Below, one piece after another: positions 20,940 through 29,444 of a stretch of DNA of 64,000 bases (position 1 is the first letter of the stretch; the number at the start of each line of letters is the position of its first letter). Both the position numbers and the translations under genes were made by a program. The notes beneath the pieces were generated by a model. It ran no database searches, was not told the origin of the DNA, and saw only the letters and a program-made list of their open reading frames with translations. The DNA is taken from NCBI GenBank assembly GCA_003265685.1, contig KZ836106.1, positions 62,001 through 126,000 on the forward strand. The letters run 5' to 3'. The DNA comes from Piscinibacter caeni (GTDB taxonomy: Bacteria > Pseudomonadota > Gammaproteobacteria > Burkholderiales > Burkholderiaceae_C).

Positions 20940-21807
20940 AGCTCAGCGCCAGCACCGCGATCGGCACGTAGTGCAGCGCCATCCACAGACCGGAGTTCGA
21001 CGGGTCGGTGAGATAGGGCAGCGCGAGTGCGCCGCCCACCATGCCCAGCGCGGTGAGCGAAGGGATGCCGCGCCGCAGCACCACGCCCCAGCGGGCCCAG
21101 CGGTGCCGGTCGTGGAACGCCGCCGGCGGCTCGGCCAGCACCTGCACCAGGTGCGCGCCGGCCCGCTCGAGCGCGGCCTCCGCGGTGCGGCTGCGCCGCA
21201 GTACCGCGCCGCGCAGGCGCAGCTTGCTCTTCCAGCCCGTGTCGGTGGCCACGAGGCGCGCCCAGTCCCAGCCGAGCACGGCGAGCAGGTCCTCGGGCAG
21301 CTCGAGCGCCTGGTCGCCGGCCGGCGCCAGGCTCAGGTCGGCGGCCACGCTGCGCTGGCGCGGCAGCGCGATCACCAGCGTCAGCGTCAGGCCGTCGACA
21401 CACAGCTGCGCCTCGGTCAGCGCGAGGGCCGATGCCTCGCCGCCGTGCGGCAGCGCGTCGTAGCTGCGCACGACGCGGTAGCCGCCTCCGGCGCTGAAAT
21501 GCCGTGCCGGCGCCACCGCGTCGATGCGTTCCAGCAGCGCCGCCGGCTCGGCGCCGCTCGCCTGCAGGCGGGCCGCCGGCCCGTCGGCGGGCGCGAGGGT
21601 GCGGCGCAGCACGAAGTCGCCCGCGCCACGGGCCTCGAGTTCGAGCGTCTCGCGCAGCACGCCCATGTCCGTCGCCCGCTCGCGGGGCCGGAAGGCGATG
21701 CGCCGCGCGACGCGGTCGGTCGCGCCGAGATCGACGTGCCGGCCCTGGCGCACGAAGGGCTCGACCAGGCGGACGATCTCGTGGTGGGTGAGCGGTGGCG
21801 CGGCCAT
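20839..21807 (-). CDS. Unknown protein with two C-terminal membrane helices, third gene of MoxR-VWA trio
   Basis: 322 residues, not recognised. Residues 1-235 look soluble and mixed alpha/beta, with several strands in VDGLTLTLVIALP. Two hydrophobic helices, about 246-266 and 272-290, form a hairpin anchor, followed by a short Pro/Arg-rich tail. The ATG at 21807 is 17 bases downstream of the VWA gene's stop. Position after a MoxR ATPase and VWA protein suggests it is the membrane partner of that system. The 3' end overlaps the convergent flavoprotein gene by 101 bases. Confidence 0.72.
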   Translation of the reverse strand: MAAPPLTHHEIVRLVEPFVRQGRHVDLGATDRVARRIAFRPRERATDMGVLRETLELEARGAGDFVLRRTLAPADGPAARLQASGAEPAALLERIDAVAPARHFSAGGGYRVVRSYDALPHGGEASALALTEAQLCVDGLTLTLVIALPRQRSVAADLSLAPAGDQALELPEDLLAVLGWDWARLVATDTGWKSKLRLRGAVLRRSRTAEAALERAGAHLVQVLAEPPAAFHDRHRWARWGVVLRRGIPSLTALGMVGGALALPYLTDPSNSGLWMALHYVPIAVLALSFKLQELPRFEIPPWPRRSRAPAWRVAPAAVPVR

Positions 21808-21824
21808 CGGGCGGGGCGGGTGAG

Positions 21825-23108
21825 TCAGTGCAGTGCCAGCAGCCGGCCGAAGGGCGGCACGGCGTGCCGGAAGGCCTCGGGCACGGCCCAGATCACCGGG
21901 CAGCGCGGGCGCAGGCGGGCCGGGCCCTGCAGGTCGGTCAGCACGACGGTGATGTCGGGGCGGTGCCGCTGCGCCTCCTCGAGCAGCGGCGTGAAGTCGG
22001 TGCCGCCGCCGCCGCGGAAGCTGATCTCCTGCAGCCCGCTGCGGCCGGGCTCGAAGGATTCGACATGCCGCACGCGCTCGTCGCCGACGACCAGCACCAG
22101 CCCGGCCTCGAGCCGGCGCGTGATCGACTCGATCTCGCCGGCGAAGCGGGCCAGCAGCGCCGCGTCGATGGAGCCGGAGACATCGACCACCACCGCGAGC
22201 CGCGGCACGCGGGTGGAGGCGGTGGTGCCCGGCTCCCAGGGCAGGCGCCGGCCCGCGCGGGTGCGGCCCTGGTTGGCCAGCCAGGAGCGCGCCGGGCGCG
22301 ACCACGACAGCCCCGGCCGCTGCGCCAGGCCATGGGCGAGCTGCGCGCGCAGCGCCTGCTCCCAGGGCGTGCGCGGGCGCGGCAGATCGGCCAGCAGCGT
22401 GCGCAGCAGCGAGTGGGCGCCGTCGCCCACATGGGCGCGCTGCAGCCGTTCGGCCCACTCGCGTGCGGCAGCGGCCTCGTCCTCGGGCGCGCCGCGGGTG
22501 TCCGCGCTGGGCACCAGGTCGGCGCTTTCCTCGCGCGCCAGGGCCCGCACCTGCGCCGCACGCGGACCGTCGCGGCGCTGGCGCGTGGAGGTCGTGGCGC
22601 CGGCGCGGTCGTCGATCGCGCGGTACAGGCGCTCGACGTCCCATTCCAGCAGCGCCGCCTCGACATCCTGCGGCAGGCCGAGCACGCCGGTGAGCAGCCG
22701 GTCGAGCTGCACCGCGTCGCGCGGCAGCTGCAGCCAGGCGAGGTGCGCCAGCGCGCTGTTGACGATCGCATCGGCGCAGACGTTGAAGAGTTGCAGGTCG
22801 GCGTCGCCCGTGCGCTGCTGCAGCGCCAGGTAGCGCTGCGCGTGGCGCAGGGCGATGTGCAGCACCTCGTGCGCCACCAGCGCGGCCTGGCGCGGCAAGG
22901 GCAGCTGCTCGAAGGCGGGTGCGTAGAAGACCGTGTGGCCGTCGGTCGCTACCGGCGGCACAACCGCCGCGGCATCCACGGGGGCATGCGCCTGCAGGTC
23001 GCGGTGGTGCACCCACAACGCGAGGCCGCCGCTCGAGGGCGCGTGCTCGACCAGGCGCTGCACCGCGCGCGTGCCGCGGTGGCTGTGCAGCGCGCGTTCC
23101 TCAGCCAT
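21825..23108 (-). CDS. VWA-like protein with N-terminal putative zinc metallopeptidase domain
   Basis: 427 residues in the DUF2201-type architecture. The N-terminal half carries HEVLH (His80, Glu81, His84), the zincin zinc-binding motif. The C-terminal part is a von Willebrand A-like domain with the MIDAS triad DVSGS (Asp309, Ser311, Ser313) and GGTDF (Thr370). Such proteins pair with MoxR AAA+ ATPases in chaperone-like maturation of metal-dependent or membrane complexes. The start at 23108 overlaps the MoxR stop by eight bases. Protease activity is an inference from the motif. Confidence 0.87.
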   Translation of the reverse strand: MAEERALHSHRGTRAVQRLVEHAPSSGGLALWVHHRDLQAHAPVDAAAVVPPVATDGHTVFYAPAFEQLPLPRQAALVAHEVLHIALRHAQRYLALQQRTGDADLQLFNVCADAIVNSALAHLAWLQLPRDAVQLDRLLTGVLGLPQDVEAALLEWDVERLYRAIDDRAGATTSTRQRRDGPRAAQVRALAREESADLVPSADTRGAPEDEAAAAREWAERLQRAHVGDGAHSLLRTLLADLPRPRTPWEQALRAQLAHGLAQRPGLSWSRPARSWLANQGRTRAGRRLPWEPGTTASTRVPRLAVVVDVSGSIDAALLARFAGEIESITRRLEAGLVLVVGDERVRHVESFEPGRSGLQEISFRGGGGTDFTPLLEEAQRHRPDITVVLTDLQGPARLRPRCPVIWAVPEAFRHAVPPFGRLLALH

Positions 23109-24210
23109 CGAGGCCTTCCGAGCGCCGGCGCTCGGCGTAGCGGCGATACGCCGGGCTGTCGAACAGCGCCGCCTCGAGGCCGCGCCCGAGTGCACGCTGC
23201 ATCAGCAGTTCCATCGCGAGCGTCTGCGCCTCGCGGATCGGCAGGGGCGTGGTGCCGCGCATGTCGGGCCACTGCTCGATGATCTCGAGCGCGCGCAGCA
23301 GTACCGCGTCGTCGCCGGTCGCCGCGATCAGGCCGTAGAGCATGCCGTACAGGCCGTCGAGCGTTCGCGGCAGCAGCGCCGCCGTCTCGGCGCCGGGGCG
23401 CGCGGCGAGCAGGCGCAGCACGTCGACGCCGGCCTGGATCTCGCGCAGCACGCCGAAGAACTCCGCCGCGTTGGCCGCGCCGATGCGGCCCTGCACGAAC
23501 AGGCGCTGCGCGCGCTCGGACAGGCCCGACTTCAGCACGTTCGAGATGTCTTCCCAGCCGCGTGGGCTGGCGCCGACGAGGTGGTCGTTGGCCAGCTGGC
23601 TCGCCGTGTCGTCGAGCCGGTCGGGGCGCACCTTCAGGTAGGCCAGCACCGCCGGCGCGAAGCCCTGCGCGAGCGCATGCTCGAGGAAGGCGTCGATGGC
23701 GGTCTGCACGTTGAAGTGGAACATGCGGTCGGCCAGCGCCGTGCCCATGTCGTGCGAGACCGCGCCGTGGAAGCTGGCGTTGCCGGCGGCGATCACCTGC
23801 CAGCCGTCGGGCAGGCGGTAATGGCCGACGCGCCGGTCGAGGATCAGCGAGTAGGCCGAGATCTGCAGGCGCTGGTCGGCGGCGGTGAGCTCGTCGAGGA
23901 ACAGGATGCCTTCGCCCTGGTCCGCCGCGGGCAGGAACTCCGGCGGGAACCAGACCGTCTGGCCGCGCACCTCGTCGGCGTAGATGGCGCCGCGGATGTC
24001 CACCGGCTCGATCGTCGTCAGCCGCAGGTCCACGAGCGGCACGCCGAAGTGGCGCGCCACCTGCAGCACGACCGAGGACTTGCCGACGCCGCGGGTGCCC
24101 CACAGCATCGTCGCGCGCCGGCGCAGCACCGGGTCGGCGTACTGCTCGATCAAGGCGGCCTTGGCCGCCGCGATCGAGACCGGCGGGATGTTCATCGGGT
24201 CGGCGGGCAT
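23101..24210 (-). CDS. MoxR-family AAA+ ATPase
   Basis: About 369 residues. Walker A GTRGVGKSS (Lys44 from the chosen start), Walker B ILFLDEL (Asp106, Glu107), sensor-1 VIAAGN, and the MoxR-like DMGTALADRMFHF segment. MoxR ATPases remodel partner proteins held by VWA domain proteins. Starts at 24219, 24210 and 24195 are all possible; none has a good Shine-Dalgarno. The VWA gene overlaps its 3' end. Expression may be linked to the GlxA-type regulator 31 bases upstream. Confidence 0.88.
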   Translation of the reverse strand: MPADPMNIPPVSIAAAKAALIEQYADPVLRRRATMLWGTRGVGKSSVVLQVARHFGVPLVDLRLTTIEPVDIRGAIYADEVRGQTVWFPPEFLPAADQGEGILFLDELTAADQRLQISAYSLILDRRVGHYRLPDGWQVIAAGNASFHGAVSHDMGTALADRMFHFNVQTAIDAFLEHALAQGFAPAVLAYLKVRPDRLDDTASQLANDHLVGASPRGWEDISNVLKSGLSERAQRLFVQGRIGAANAAEFFGVLREIQAGVDVLRLLAARPGAETAALLPRTLDGLYGMLYGLIAATGDDAVLLRALEIIEQWPDMRGTTPLPIREAQTLAMELLMQRALGRGLEAALFDSPAYRRYAERRRSEGLDG

Positions 24211-24241
24211 GGCAGGCATTCTGCCCAAGCCCGGCGCGGCC

Positions 24242-25276
24242 CTACATCGGCGGCTGTGCCGAGCGGTCCGGCAGCTCGCCGCTCGGCACCGCGATCGGGC
24301 CAAAGCGGCGCCGGTAGTCGGCCGGCGTGACGCCGCACAGGCGCTTGAACACCTGGCGGAAATGCGCCGCGTCGTCGTAGCCGACCTGCGCGGCAATCGT
24401 CTGGATCGCCTGCGTGCCGCCTTCCAGCAGCTCGCGCGCCGCGGCGATGCGCAGGTGCTGGAGGTAGGCACCCGGCAGCTGCCCGGTGGCGGCCTTGAAG
24501 CGCCGCACCAGGTTGCGCGGGCTCATGCCGACCTGCTGCGCCAGCGCATCCAGCGTCATGCCCTCGCGCTGCTTGCGCTGCAGGATCTCCTCGACCGCCC
24601 GGATGCGTTCGTCGGCATGCGGGCGCGACAGCGGGACGGTGGCGTAGCTTGCCTGGCTGGTGCGCGGCATGGCGACCAGCAGCGCGCGGGCCGCCTCCAG
24701 CGCCACCGTGCGGCCGCAGAACTTCTCGACCAGGTACAGGCTCAGGTCGATGGACGAGTACATGCCCCCGCCGCAGTAGAGGCCGTGGTCCTCGGTGACG
24801 AACTTCTCGGGCTGCCAGCGCACCGACGGGAATCGCTGCTGCAGCAGCGTCGCGACGGCCCAGTGCGTGGTGGCGCGCCGGCCGTCCAGCAGTCCGGCCG
24901 CGGCCAGGTAGGCCACGCCGGAGCAGACCCCCGCGATCTGCGCTCCGCCGCGGCGCACCTGGCGCAGCCAGTCGATCAGCGCCGGGTCGTAGGCCGAGGT
25001 CTCCAGCAGGGCCGGGCTGGGCGCGCCGACGACGACGAGATCCGTGCGCGTGATGGCGCCGATGCGGCACTGCGGCGACAAGGACACGCCGTAGGTGCAG
25101 GGCACGGCCAGGCCGTCGATCGACGCGGTGCGCACGCAAAAGCGCGGCTGCGGTGGCGTGCCCTGCAGGCCGTTCCAGAGCCGGCCGGCGGCGTGGAAGA
25201 CCTCGATCGGGCCGAGCGAGGTCGAGACCCAGCCGCCGGGCAGCAGCACCACCGTGACGTCGATCGGCGTCTTCAC
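24242..25276 (-). CDS. GlxA-type transcriptional regulator (DJ-1/PfpI domain plus AraC HTH)
   Basis: 344 residues. The N-terminal DJ-1/PfpI-like domain (about 5-180) includes VVLLPGGW and the nucleophile-elbow position GVCSGVAYLAAAGLLDGRRATTHW, with a Cys in place. The C-terminal AraC/XylS domain has LDALAQQVGMSPRNLVRRF and IQTIAAQVGYDDAAHFRQVF. GTG at 25276 overlaps the VOC stop (GTGA) and is preferred over the upstream GTG at 25297. Members of this family often control catabolic or stress operons. The target here may be the MoxR-VWA trio or its own operon. Confidence 0.87.
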   Translation of the reverse strand: MKTPIDVTVVLLPGGWVSTSLGPIEVFHAAGRLWNGLQGTPPQPRFCVRTASIDGLAVPCTYGVSLSPQCRIGAITRTDLVVVGAPSPALLETSAYDPALIDWLRQVRRGGAQIAGVCSGVAYLAAAGLLDGRRATTHWAVATLLQQRFPSVRWQPEKFVTEDHGLYCGGGMYSSIDLSLYLVEKFCGRTVALEAARALLVAMPRTSQASYATVPLSRPHADERIRAVEEILQRKQREGMTLDALAQQVGMSPRNLVRRFKAATGQLPGAYLQHLRIAAARELLEGGTQAIQTIAAQVGYDDAAHFRQVFKRLCGVTPADYRRRFGPIAVPSGELPDRSAQPPM

Positions 25277-25650
25277 GGGCGCGTCGCACCCTGCCACAGG
25301 CCCAGCAGTGCACCCACGCCGTCGTTCACGAGGGCGATGCGGGCCACCCCGTCGATCTCGAAGGGCTGCACGACCACCGCGCCGCCGGCGGCGACGACGC
25401 GGCGGGCCGCGGCGTCGGCGTCCGCCACCGCGACGTAGGGTGTCCAGTGCGAGGGCACGCCGGCGCGCAACTGGCGCACCGGCAGCTGGTACAGCGAGCC
25501 GACGTCGGCCTCCCCGCTGCGCAGCCGGGTGAAGACGCCGCCATGCGCCTGCTGCTCGTGGGCGCTCCAGCCGAACGCGTCGGCATAGAAGCGCCGCGCC
25601 GCCGCGGCGTCGCGCGCCGCGAGGTCGAGCCAGCAGAAGCCGCCGCTCAT
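25273..25650 (-). CDS. VOC-family protein (glyoxalase/bleomycin-resistance fold)
   Basis: 125 residues of two beta-alpha-beta-beta-beta modules: FCWLDLAARDAAAARRFYADAFGW at the start, and WTPYVAVADADAAARRVVAAGG in the second half. The start overlaps the preceding DUF4242 stop, and the stop overlaps the regulator start, so the three genes form a tightly coupled set. Metal-binding residues are not clearly conserved, so a specific activity cannot be given. Confidence 0.85.
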   Translation of the reverse strand: MSGGFCWLDLAARDAAAARRFYADAFGWSAHEQQAHGGVFTRLRSGEADVGSLYQLPVRQLRAGVPSHWTPYVAVADADAAARRVVAAGGAVVVQPFEIDGVARIALVNDGVGALLGLWQGATRP

Positions 25651-25922
25651 CACACCGCCGTCATCGGATCGATGATGCTGCGCACCTCGGTCACCTTGCT
25701 GGCCGGGAAGCCGCTGATGCGCGCATGTTCCTGCACCGCGGCCTCGTCCTCGGCCAGGTAGATGCAGAAGGTCTTGTCCGCCACGACGAAGGATTGCACC
25801 CATTGCGCCTTGCCGTGCAGGCGCGCCAGCGCGTCGTTCGAGGTGGCGGCGGCGCCGCGCAGCTGCCCGGCATCGAGTTGTCCGACGCCGGGGATGTCGC
25901 GTTCGATCACGTAGCGTTTCAT
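25650..25922 (-). CDS. DUF4242 (SCO4226-like) small protein
   Basis: 90 residues starting MKRYVIERDIPGVGQL and containing KTFCIYLAEDEAAVQEHA, typical of the DUF4242 ferredoxin-like family, in which one Streptomyces member binds nickel. GGAG precedes the ATG by about nine bases. It is the first gene of DUF4242-VOC-GlxA. The 124-base gap upstream (25923-26046) probably carries the promoter, but no clear -35/-10 pair or operator was found there. Confidence 0.82.
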   Translation of the reverse strand: MKRYVIERDIPGVGQLDAGQLRGAAATSNDALARLHGKAQWVQSFVVADKTFCIYLAEDEAAVQEHARISGFPASKVTEVRSIIDPMTAV

Positions 25923-26046
25923 GAGATGGGCTCCGACAGGAGCATGGTTGGAGGAGCCGCCACTCTGCGCGCCTGCACCGCCTTCCGATAGATGGCAGCC
26001 CAGACATTGTGCAGGGGGGATCCGGCCAAAAGGGGCCTGGCACGGC

Positions 26047-26865
26047 TCAGACGATCGCGCCTTCCAGAACCCGCCGCGCGGCGGAGACCGCGAGCCGGGC
26101 CCAGGCCTCGTAGCCCATCGCCGGCGCACGCGAGTCGCTCGGGATCTCGATGCTGACCGGCAGGTCGGCCGGCAGGCGCTCGAACAGCGCGCGCAGTGGG
26201 ATGCCGCCTTCGCCGGGCAGGCCGCGCTCGCAGCGGGCGTCGAAGATCAGTCCCTCGGTGGTGGCCGGCCCGGGCACCGCGCCGTCGCAGATCTGCGCGT
26301 AGTGCAGGCGCGTGCGCGGGATCGCCGAGACGTCGTCCAGGCTGCTGCCGCTGCGCGACCAGTGCAGCGCGTCGACCAGCACGCCGCCGTTGGGCTGGGC
26401 CGCGGCCTCGGCGATGCGCAGCGCCGTCGCGCAGTCGCGCACGGCGGTCCAGGGCATGAACTCGAGGTCGGCGCTGAGGCCGCAGGGGGCGGCGGCCTCG
26501 CACAGCGCGGCGAAGCGTGCGGTCAGGCGGGCCTCGTCGGGGTCGTCGCCGGCGACGAGGATGTGCTTCGCGCCGAGTTCGGCGCCGGTGGCGAGGAAGG
26601 CAGCGCAGGCACCCGGGTCGAAGTCCGCACCGATGCGCAGCACCTCGAGGTCGAGCACCCGCACGCCGGTGTCGCGGATCGCGGCCAGCGTCTCGCGGCG
26701 CAGCGGCGCGTCGTCCATCAGCGGGTAGTGCGTGCCGCCGGGCGAGGCCGGCAGCAGGCGGATGCCGGCGGCGGCACAGCCGCTGGCGGCGGCCAGGCGG
26801 ACCATCTGGGGGGGCGCGTAGGGCAGGGCGGTGAGCTGGGCCAGTGAGTAGGGGCGGGTCGTCAT
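26047..26865 (-). CDS. Sugar-phosphate isomerase/epimerase-like TIM-barrel enzyme
   Basis: 272 residues of the AP-endonuclease-2/xylose-isomerase-like TIM barrel. Strand ends carry candidate metal or catalytic acids: VLDLEVLRIG, LSADLEFMPW, LVDALHWSRSG, and VSIEIPS. The family includes IolE/IolI-like dehydratases, hydroxypyruvate isomerases and 3-dehydroshikimate dehydratases. It lies two bases after the flavoprotein gene in the Gfo/Idh-IclR-FAD operon. A ring-acting isomerase or dehydratase role in the same pathway is inferred. Confidence 0.85.
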   Translation of the reverse strand: MTTRPYSLAQLTALPYAPPQMVRLAAASGCAAAGIRLLPASPGGTHYPLMDDAPLRRETLAAIRDTGVRVLDLEVLRIGADFDPGACAAFLATGAELGAKHILVAGDDPDEARLTARFAALCEAAAPCGLSADLEFMPWTAVRDCATALRIAEAAAQPNGGVLVDALHWSRSGSSLDDVSAIPRTRLHYAQICDGAVPGPATTEGLIFDARCERGLPGEGGIPLRALFERLPADLPVSIEIPSDSRAPAMGYEAWARLAVSAARRVLEGAIV

Positions 26866-26867
26866 GG

Positions 26868-28622
26868 TCAATGGGTTTCGAGGGTGGGTTCGGTCTGTGC
26901 GGCGGCGGGCATCGGCAGCGGGCGGCCGGCCGCGTGGTGCGCCAGCAGCCAGGCGAAGGTGAGGGCCGGTCCGAGCGTGATGCCGCCACTCGGGTAGTGG
27001 CCGCCCATCACGCTGGCCATGTCGTTGCCGGCGGCATAGAGGCCGGGGATGGCGGCGCCGGCCGCGTCGAGCGCCTGCGCGTGCTGATTCACCGCGAGGC
27101 CGGCGAAGGTGCCGAGGCTGCCGGGCACGATGCGCACGGCGTAGAAGGGGCCGCGCTCGAGCGGCGCCACGCATGGGTTGGGGCCGTGGTGCTCGGCGTC
27201 GCCCTGCATGCGGTCGTAGGGCGTGCCGCCGCGGTCGAAGGCGGGGTCGGTCCCGGCGCGCGCGGCCTCGTTGTAGGCACGGAGCGTGCGCACGAGGCCG
27301 TCCGCATCGATGCCGCAGGCCTGCGCCAGCTCGCGTGGCGTGCGGCCGCGCTTCAGGTAGCCGTCGGCCAGGCGGCGGCGATGCGGGAAGGGCCAGGGGC
27401 GCACCGCGCCGAGGCCGTAGCGGCGGATGAAACGCGCGTCGCACAGCAGCCAGGCCTCGACCGGCCGGTCCGGATGCGCGCGGCACTTCGCGAACAGCGC
27501 GCGCATGAACGAGTGGTAGTTGCCGGCCTCGTCGACGAAGCGCTCGCCGCGTGCATCCACCGCGATGAGCCCGGGCTTGCCGCGCTCGACCAGGTGCGGG
27601 AAGTTGAGCATGCCACCCGCGTGCGGCACCCGCGAGACCGGCGCCCAGGCGCCGGCATCGGCGAGCCCGGTGCCCCATCGTGCGCCGCTGGCCTCGCCCA
27701 GCCGCAGCCCGTCGCCGGTGTTGCCTGCGGGCGCGGCCGAGTGGTGCTCGTGCCCCGTCGGCGCATGCGGGAACAGGGCCGCCAGCCGCGCCGGATCGTG
27801 CGGGAAGCCGCCGCAGGCGAGCACGACGCCGCGGCGGGCGGCAATGCTGCGCTCGCCGCCAGGGCTTGCGACCACCGCGCCGAGCACCCGGCCCGATTCG
27901 CAGCGCAGCGAGCGCGCCGCGTGCGAGGCCAGCAGCGTCACGCCGCGTTCCCGGGCCGCGCACAGCAGCGCCGCGACCATCGCGTTGCCGCCCAGGCGCA
28001 GCCGGCCGTGGCCGAGCGTCGCGCGTTCCCAGAGATGGCGCACGATGCGCCGGCCGACGTACCAGGCCGAATCGAGCGCCCGGTTGGCGCGCAGGAAATG
28101 CCGCAGGTCACCGCCGATGCTCATGCCGAGGAAGGACATCAGCGGGTGCGGCGGCTTGAGCAGCGGCAGCAGCGGCCCGAGCCGCGCCGCGTCGAAGGGT
28201 GCGGCGCAGACCGAGCGCCCGCCGCTGCGCGCACCCGGCGCGTGGCCGTGGAAGTCGGGGACCGCGTTGCCGTCGACGAAGCCGAGCGTGCCGTGCTCGA
28301 GGTGCCACTGCAGCATCGCCGGCGCATGGGCGAGGAAGGCCTCGATGCGGGGCTCGTCGAACTGCGCGCCGATCACGTGGTGGAGGTAGCGGCGCACCTC
28401 GTCGAGCGGCTCGACGATGCCGGCGCGCACCGCCAGCGGGTTGCGCGGCACCCACATCCAGCCGCCCGACCAGGCGGTGGTGCCGCCGAACTGCGCCTCC
28501 TTCTCGACCACCACGACGCGCAGGCCGAGTTGGGCGGCCACCACGGCCGTGCCGAGGCCGCCGGCGCCGGAGCCGACGACGAGCAGGTCGCAATCGGCGG
28601 GAAGGGTGCCCGTCTCGGCCAT
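26868..28622 (-). CDS. FAD-dependent dehydrogenase, KstD-like (third paralogue)
   Basis: 584 residues. FAD motif LLVVGSGAGGLGTAVVA near residue 14, EKEAQFGGTTAWSGGWMWVP near 42, and C-terminal YAAGNDMASVMGGHYPSGGITLGP. Like the copy at 11626 it has the GGFPHDPARLAALFPHA region and the NTGDG stretch, so those two are closer to each other than to the 19092 copy. It ends eight bases before the upstream IclR gene's stop in the same operon. Cytoplasmic, no heme motif. The substrate is unknown. Confidence 0.87.
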   Translation of the reverse strand: MAETGTLPADCDLLVVGSGAGGLGTAVVAAQLGLRVVVVEKEAQFGGTTAWSGGWMWVPRNPLAVRAGIVEPLDEVRRYLHHVIGAQFDEPRIEAFLAHAPAMLQWHLEHGTLGFVDGNAVPDFHGHAPGARSGGRSVCAAPFDAARLGPLLPLLKPPHPLMSFLGMSIGGDLRHFLRANRALDSAWYVGRRIVRHLWERATLGHGRLRLGGNAMVAALLCAARERGVTLLASHAARSLRCESGRVLGAVVASPGGERSIAARRGVVLACGGFPHDPARLAALFPHAPTGHEHHSAAPAGNTGDGLRLGEASGARWGTGLADAGAWAPVSRVPHAGGMLNFPHLVERGKPGLIAVDARGERFVDEAGNYHSFMRALFAKCRAHPDRPVEAWLLCDARFIRRYGLGAVRPWPFPHRRRLADGYLKRGRTPRELAQACGIDADGLVRTLRAYNEAARAGTDPAFDRGGTPYDRMQGDAEHHGPNPCVAPLERGPFYAVRIVPGSLGTFAGLAVNQHAQALDAAGAAIPGLYAAGNDMASVMGGHYPSGGITLGPALTFAWLLAHHAAGRPLPMPAAAQTEPTLETH

Positions 28623-28630
28623 CGACGTGG

Positions 28631-29425
28631 CTAGCCGGCGCGTGCGTACGCGCGGTCGAACAGCGGCGAGGCCGCGCTCGCGTTGGCGATGTCGGCGGCG
28701 GCGGCCTTCAGGTCGGGCACCAGCGACAGCATCTTCTGCTCCGTCAGGCGCACCGAGGGCCCGGAGATCGCCAGCACACCGACCGCCCCCCGGCCCGCCG
28801 GCTGCAGCGTGGTGGCGATGGCTGACAGGCCTTGTGCATAGGTCTCGACGGTGATCGCGTAGCCCTGCTTGCGCGCCTGCCGGATGGCCTTCAGCACGGC
28901 CTGCATCGAGCCGGGCGCGTTCGGGCCGTAGGCCGCCGGCTTGGCCAGGCCCTGCCTAGAGACCAGTGCGATCGCGTCGTCCTCGGGCAGTGTGGCGAGC
29001 CAGGCGTGGCCGGACGAGGTGCAGGAGAGCTGCACGTCCAGGCCCATGTCGGGGTCGTAGCGCAGGCCGCTGCGCGCGCCCTGCGACAGCGCGACCCAGG
29101 TGATGTGGTCGACGTCGACCACGCCGAGCCGGCACAGCTCGCCGCTGCTCTCGGCGAGGCGGTCGAGGATGGGCTGCGAGAGATCGACGACGCCGGAGTG
29201 CTTGAGGTAGTTCAGCCCGAGCGAGACCAGCTTGGTGGTCAGCACGTAGTCGCCGCGCTCGCGCGTCTGGCGCACGTAGCCCTGGGCCGCCAGGTCGGAG
29301 AGCAGCCGGTGCATGGCGCTGCGCGGGATGTCGAGGTCGTCGGCCAGGGTCGCCAGCGAGACGCCGCGCACGTCGGCCGCAAGCCGCTCGAGGATCGCCA
29401 GGGTTCGCTCCATCACGCCGGACAT
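28631..29425 (-). CDS. IclR-family transcriptional regulator
   Basis: 264 residues. The N-terminal winged helix-turn-helix (about 1-60) contains SLATLADDLDIPRSAMHRLLSDL. The C-terminal effector domain has the IclR signature region with GSMQAVLKAIRQARKQGYAIT near residue 170 and GAVGVLAISGPSVRL near 220. It sits inside the operon it likely controls (after Gfo/Idh, before the flavoprotein). The TGGAAT-ATTCCA palindromes at 13406-13438 and 30502-30534 are its best candidate operators, implying autoregulation. Confidence 0.92.
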   Translation of the reverse strand: MSGVMERTLAILERLAADVRGVSLATLADDLDIPRSAMHRLLSDLAAQGYVRQTRERGDYVLTTKLVSLGLNYLKHSGVVDLSQPILDRLAESSGELCRLGVVDVDHITWVALSQGARSGLRYDPDMGLDVQLSCTSSGHAWLATLPEDDAIALVSRQGLAKPAAYGPNAPGSMQAVLKAIRQARKQGYAITVETYAQGLSAIATTLQPAGRGAVGVLAISGPSVRLTEQKMLSLVPDLKAAAADIANASAASPLFDRAYARAG

Positions 29426-29444
29426 GCGCAGCCTCCGTGGGGTA

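Noticed and set aside
11626-28622. Genuine steroid-degradation cluster
   Set aside because: KstD-like flavoproteins are present, but no ring-cleaving oxygenase, beta-oxidation genes or steroid-specific importer was found.
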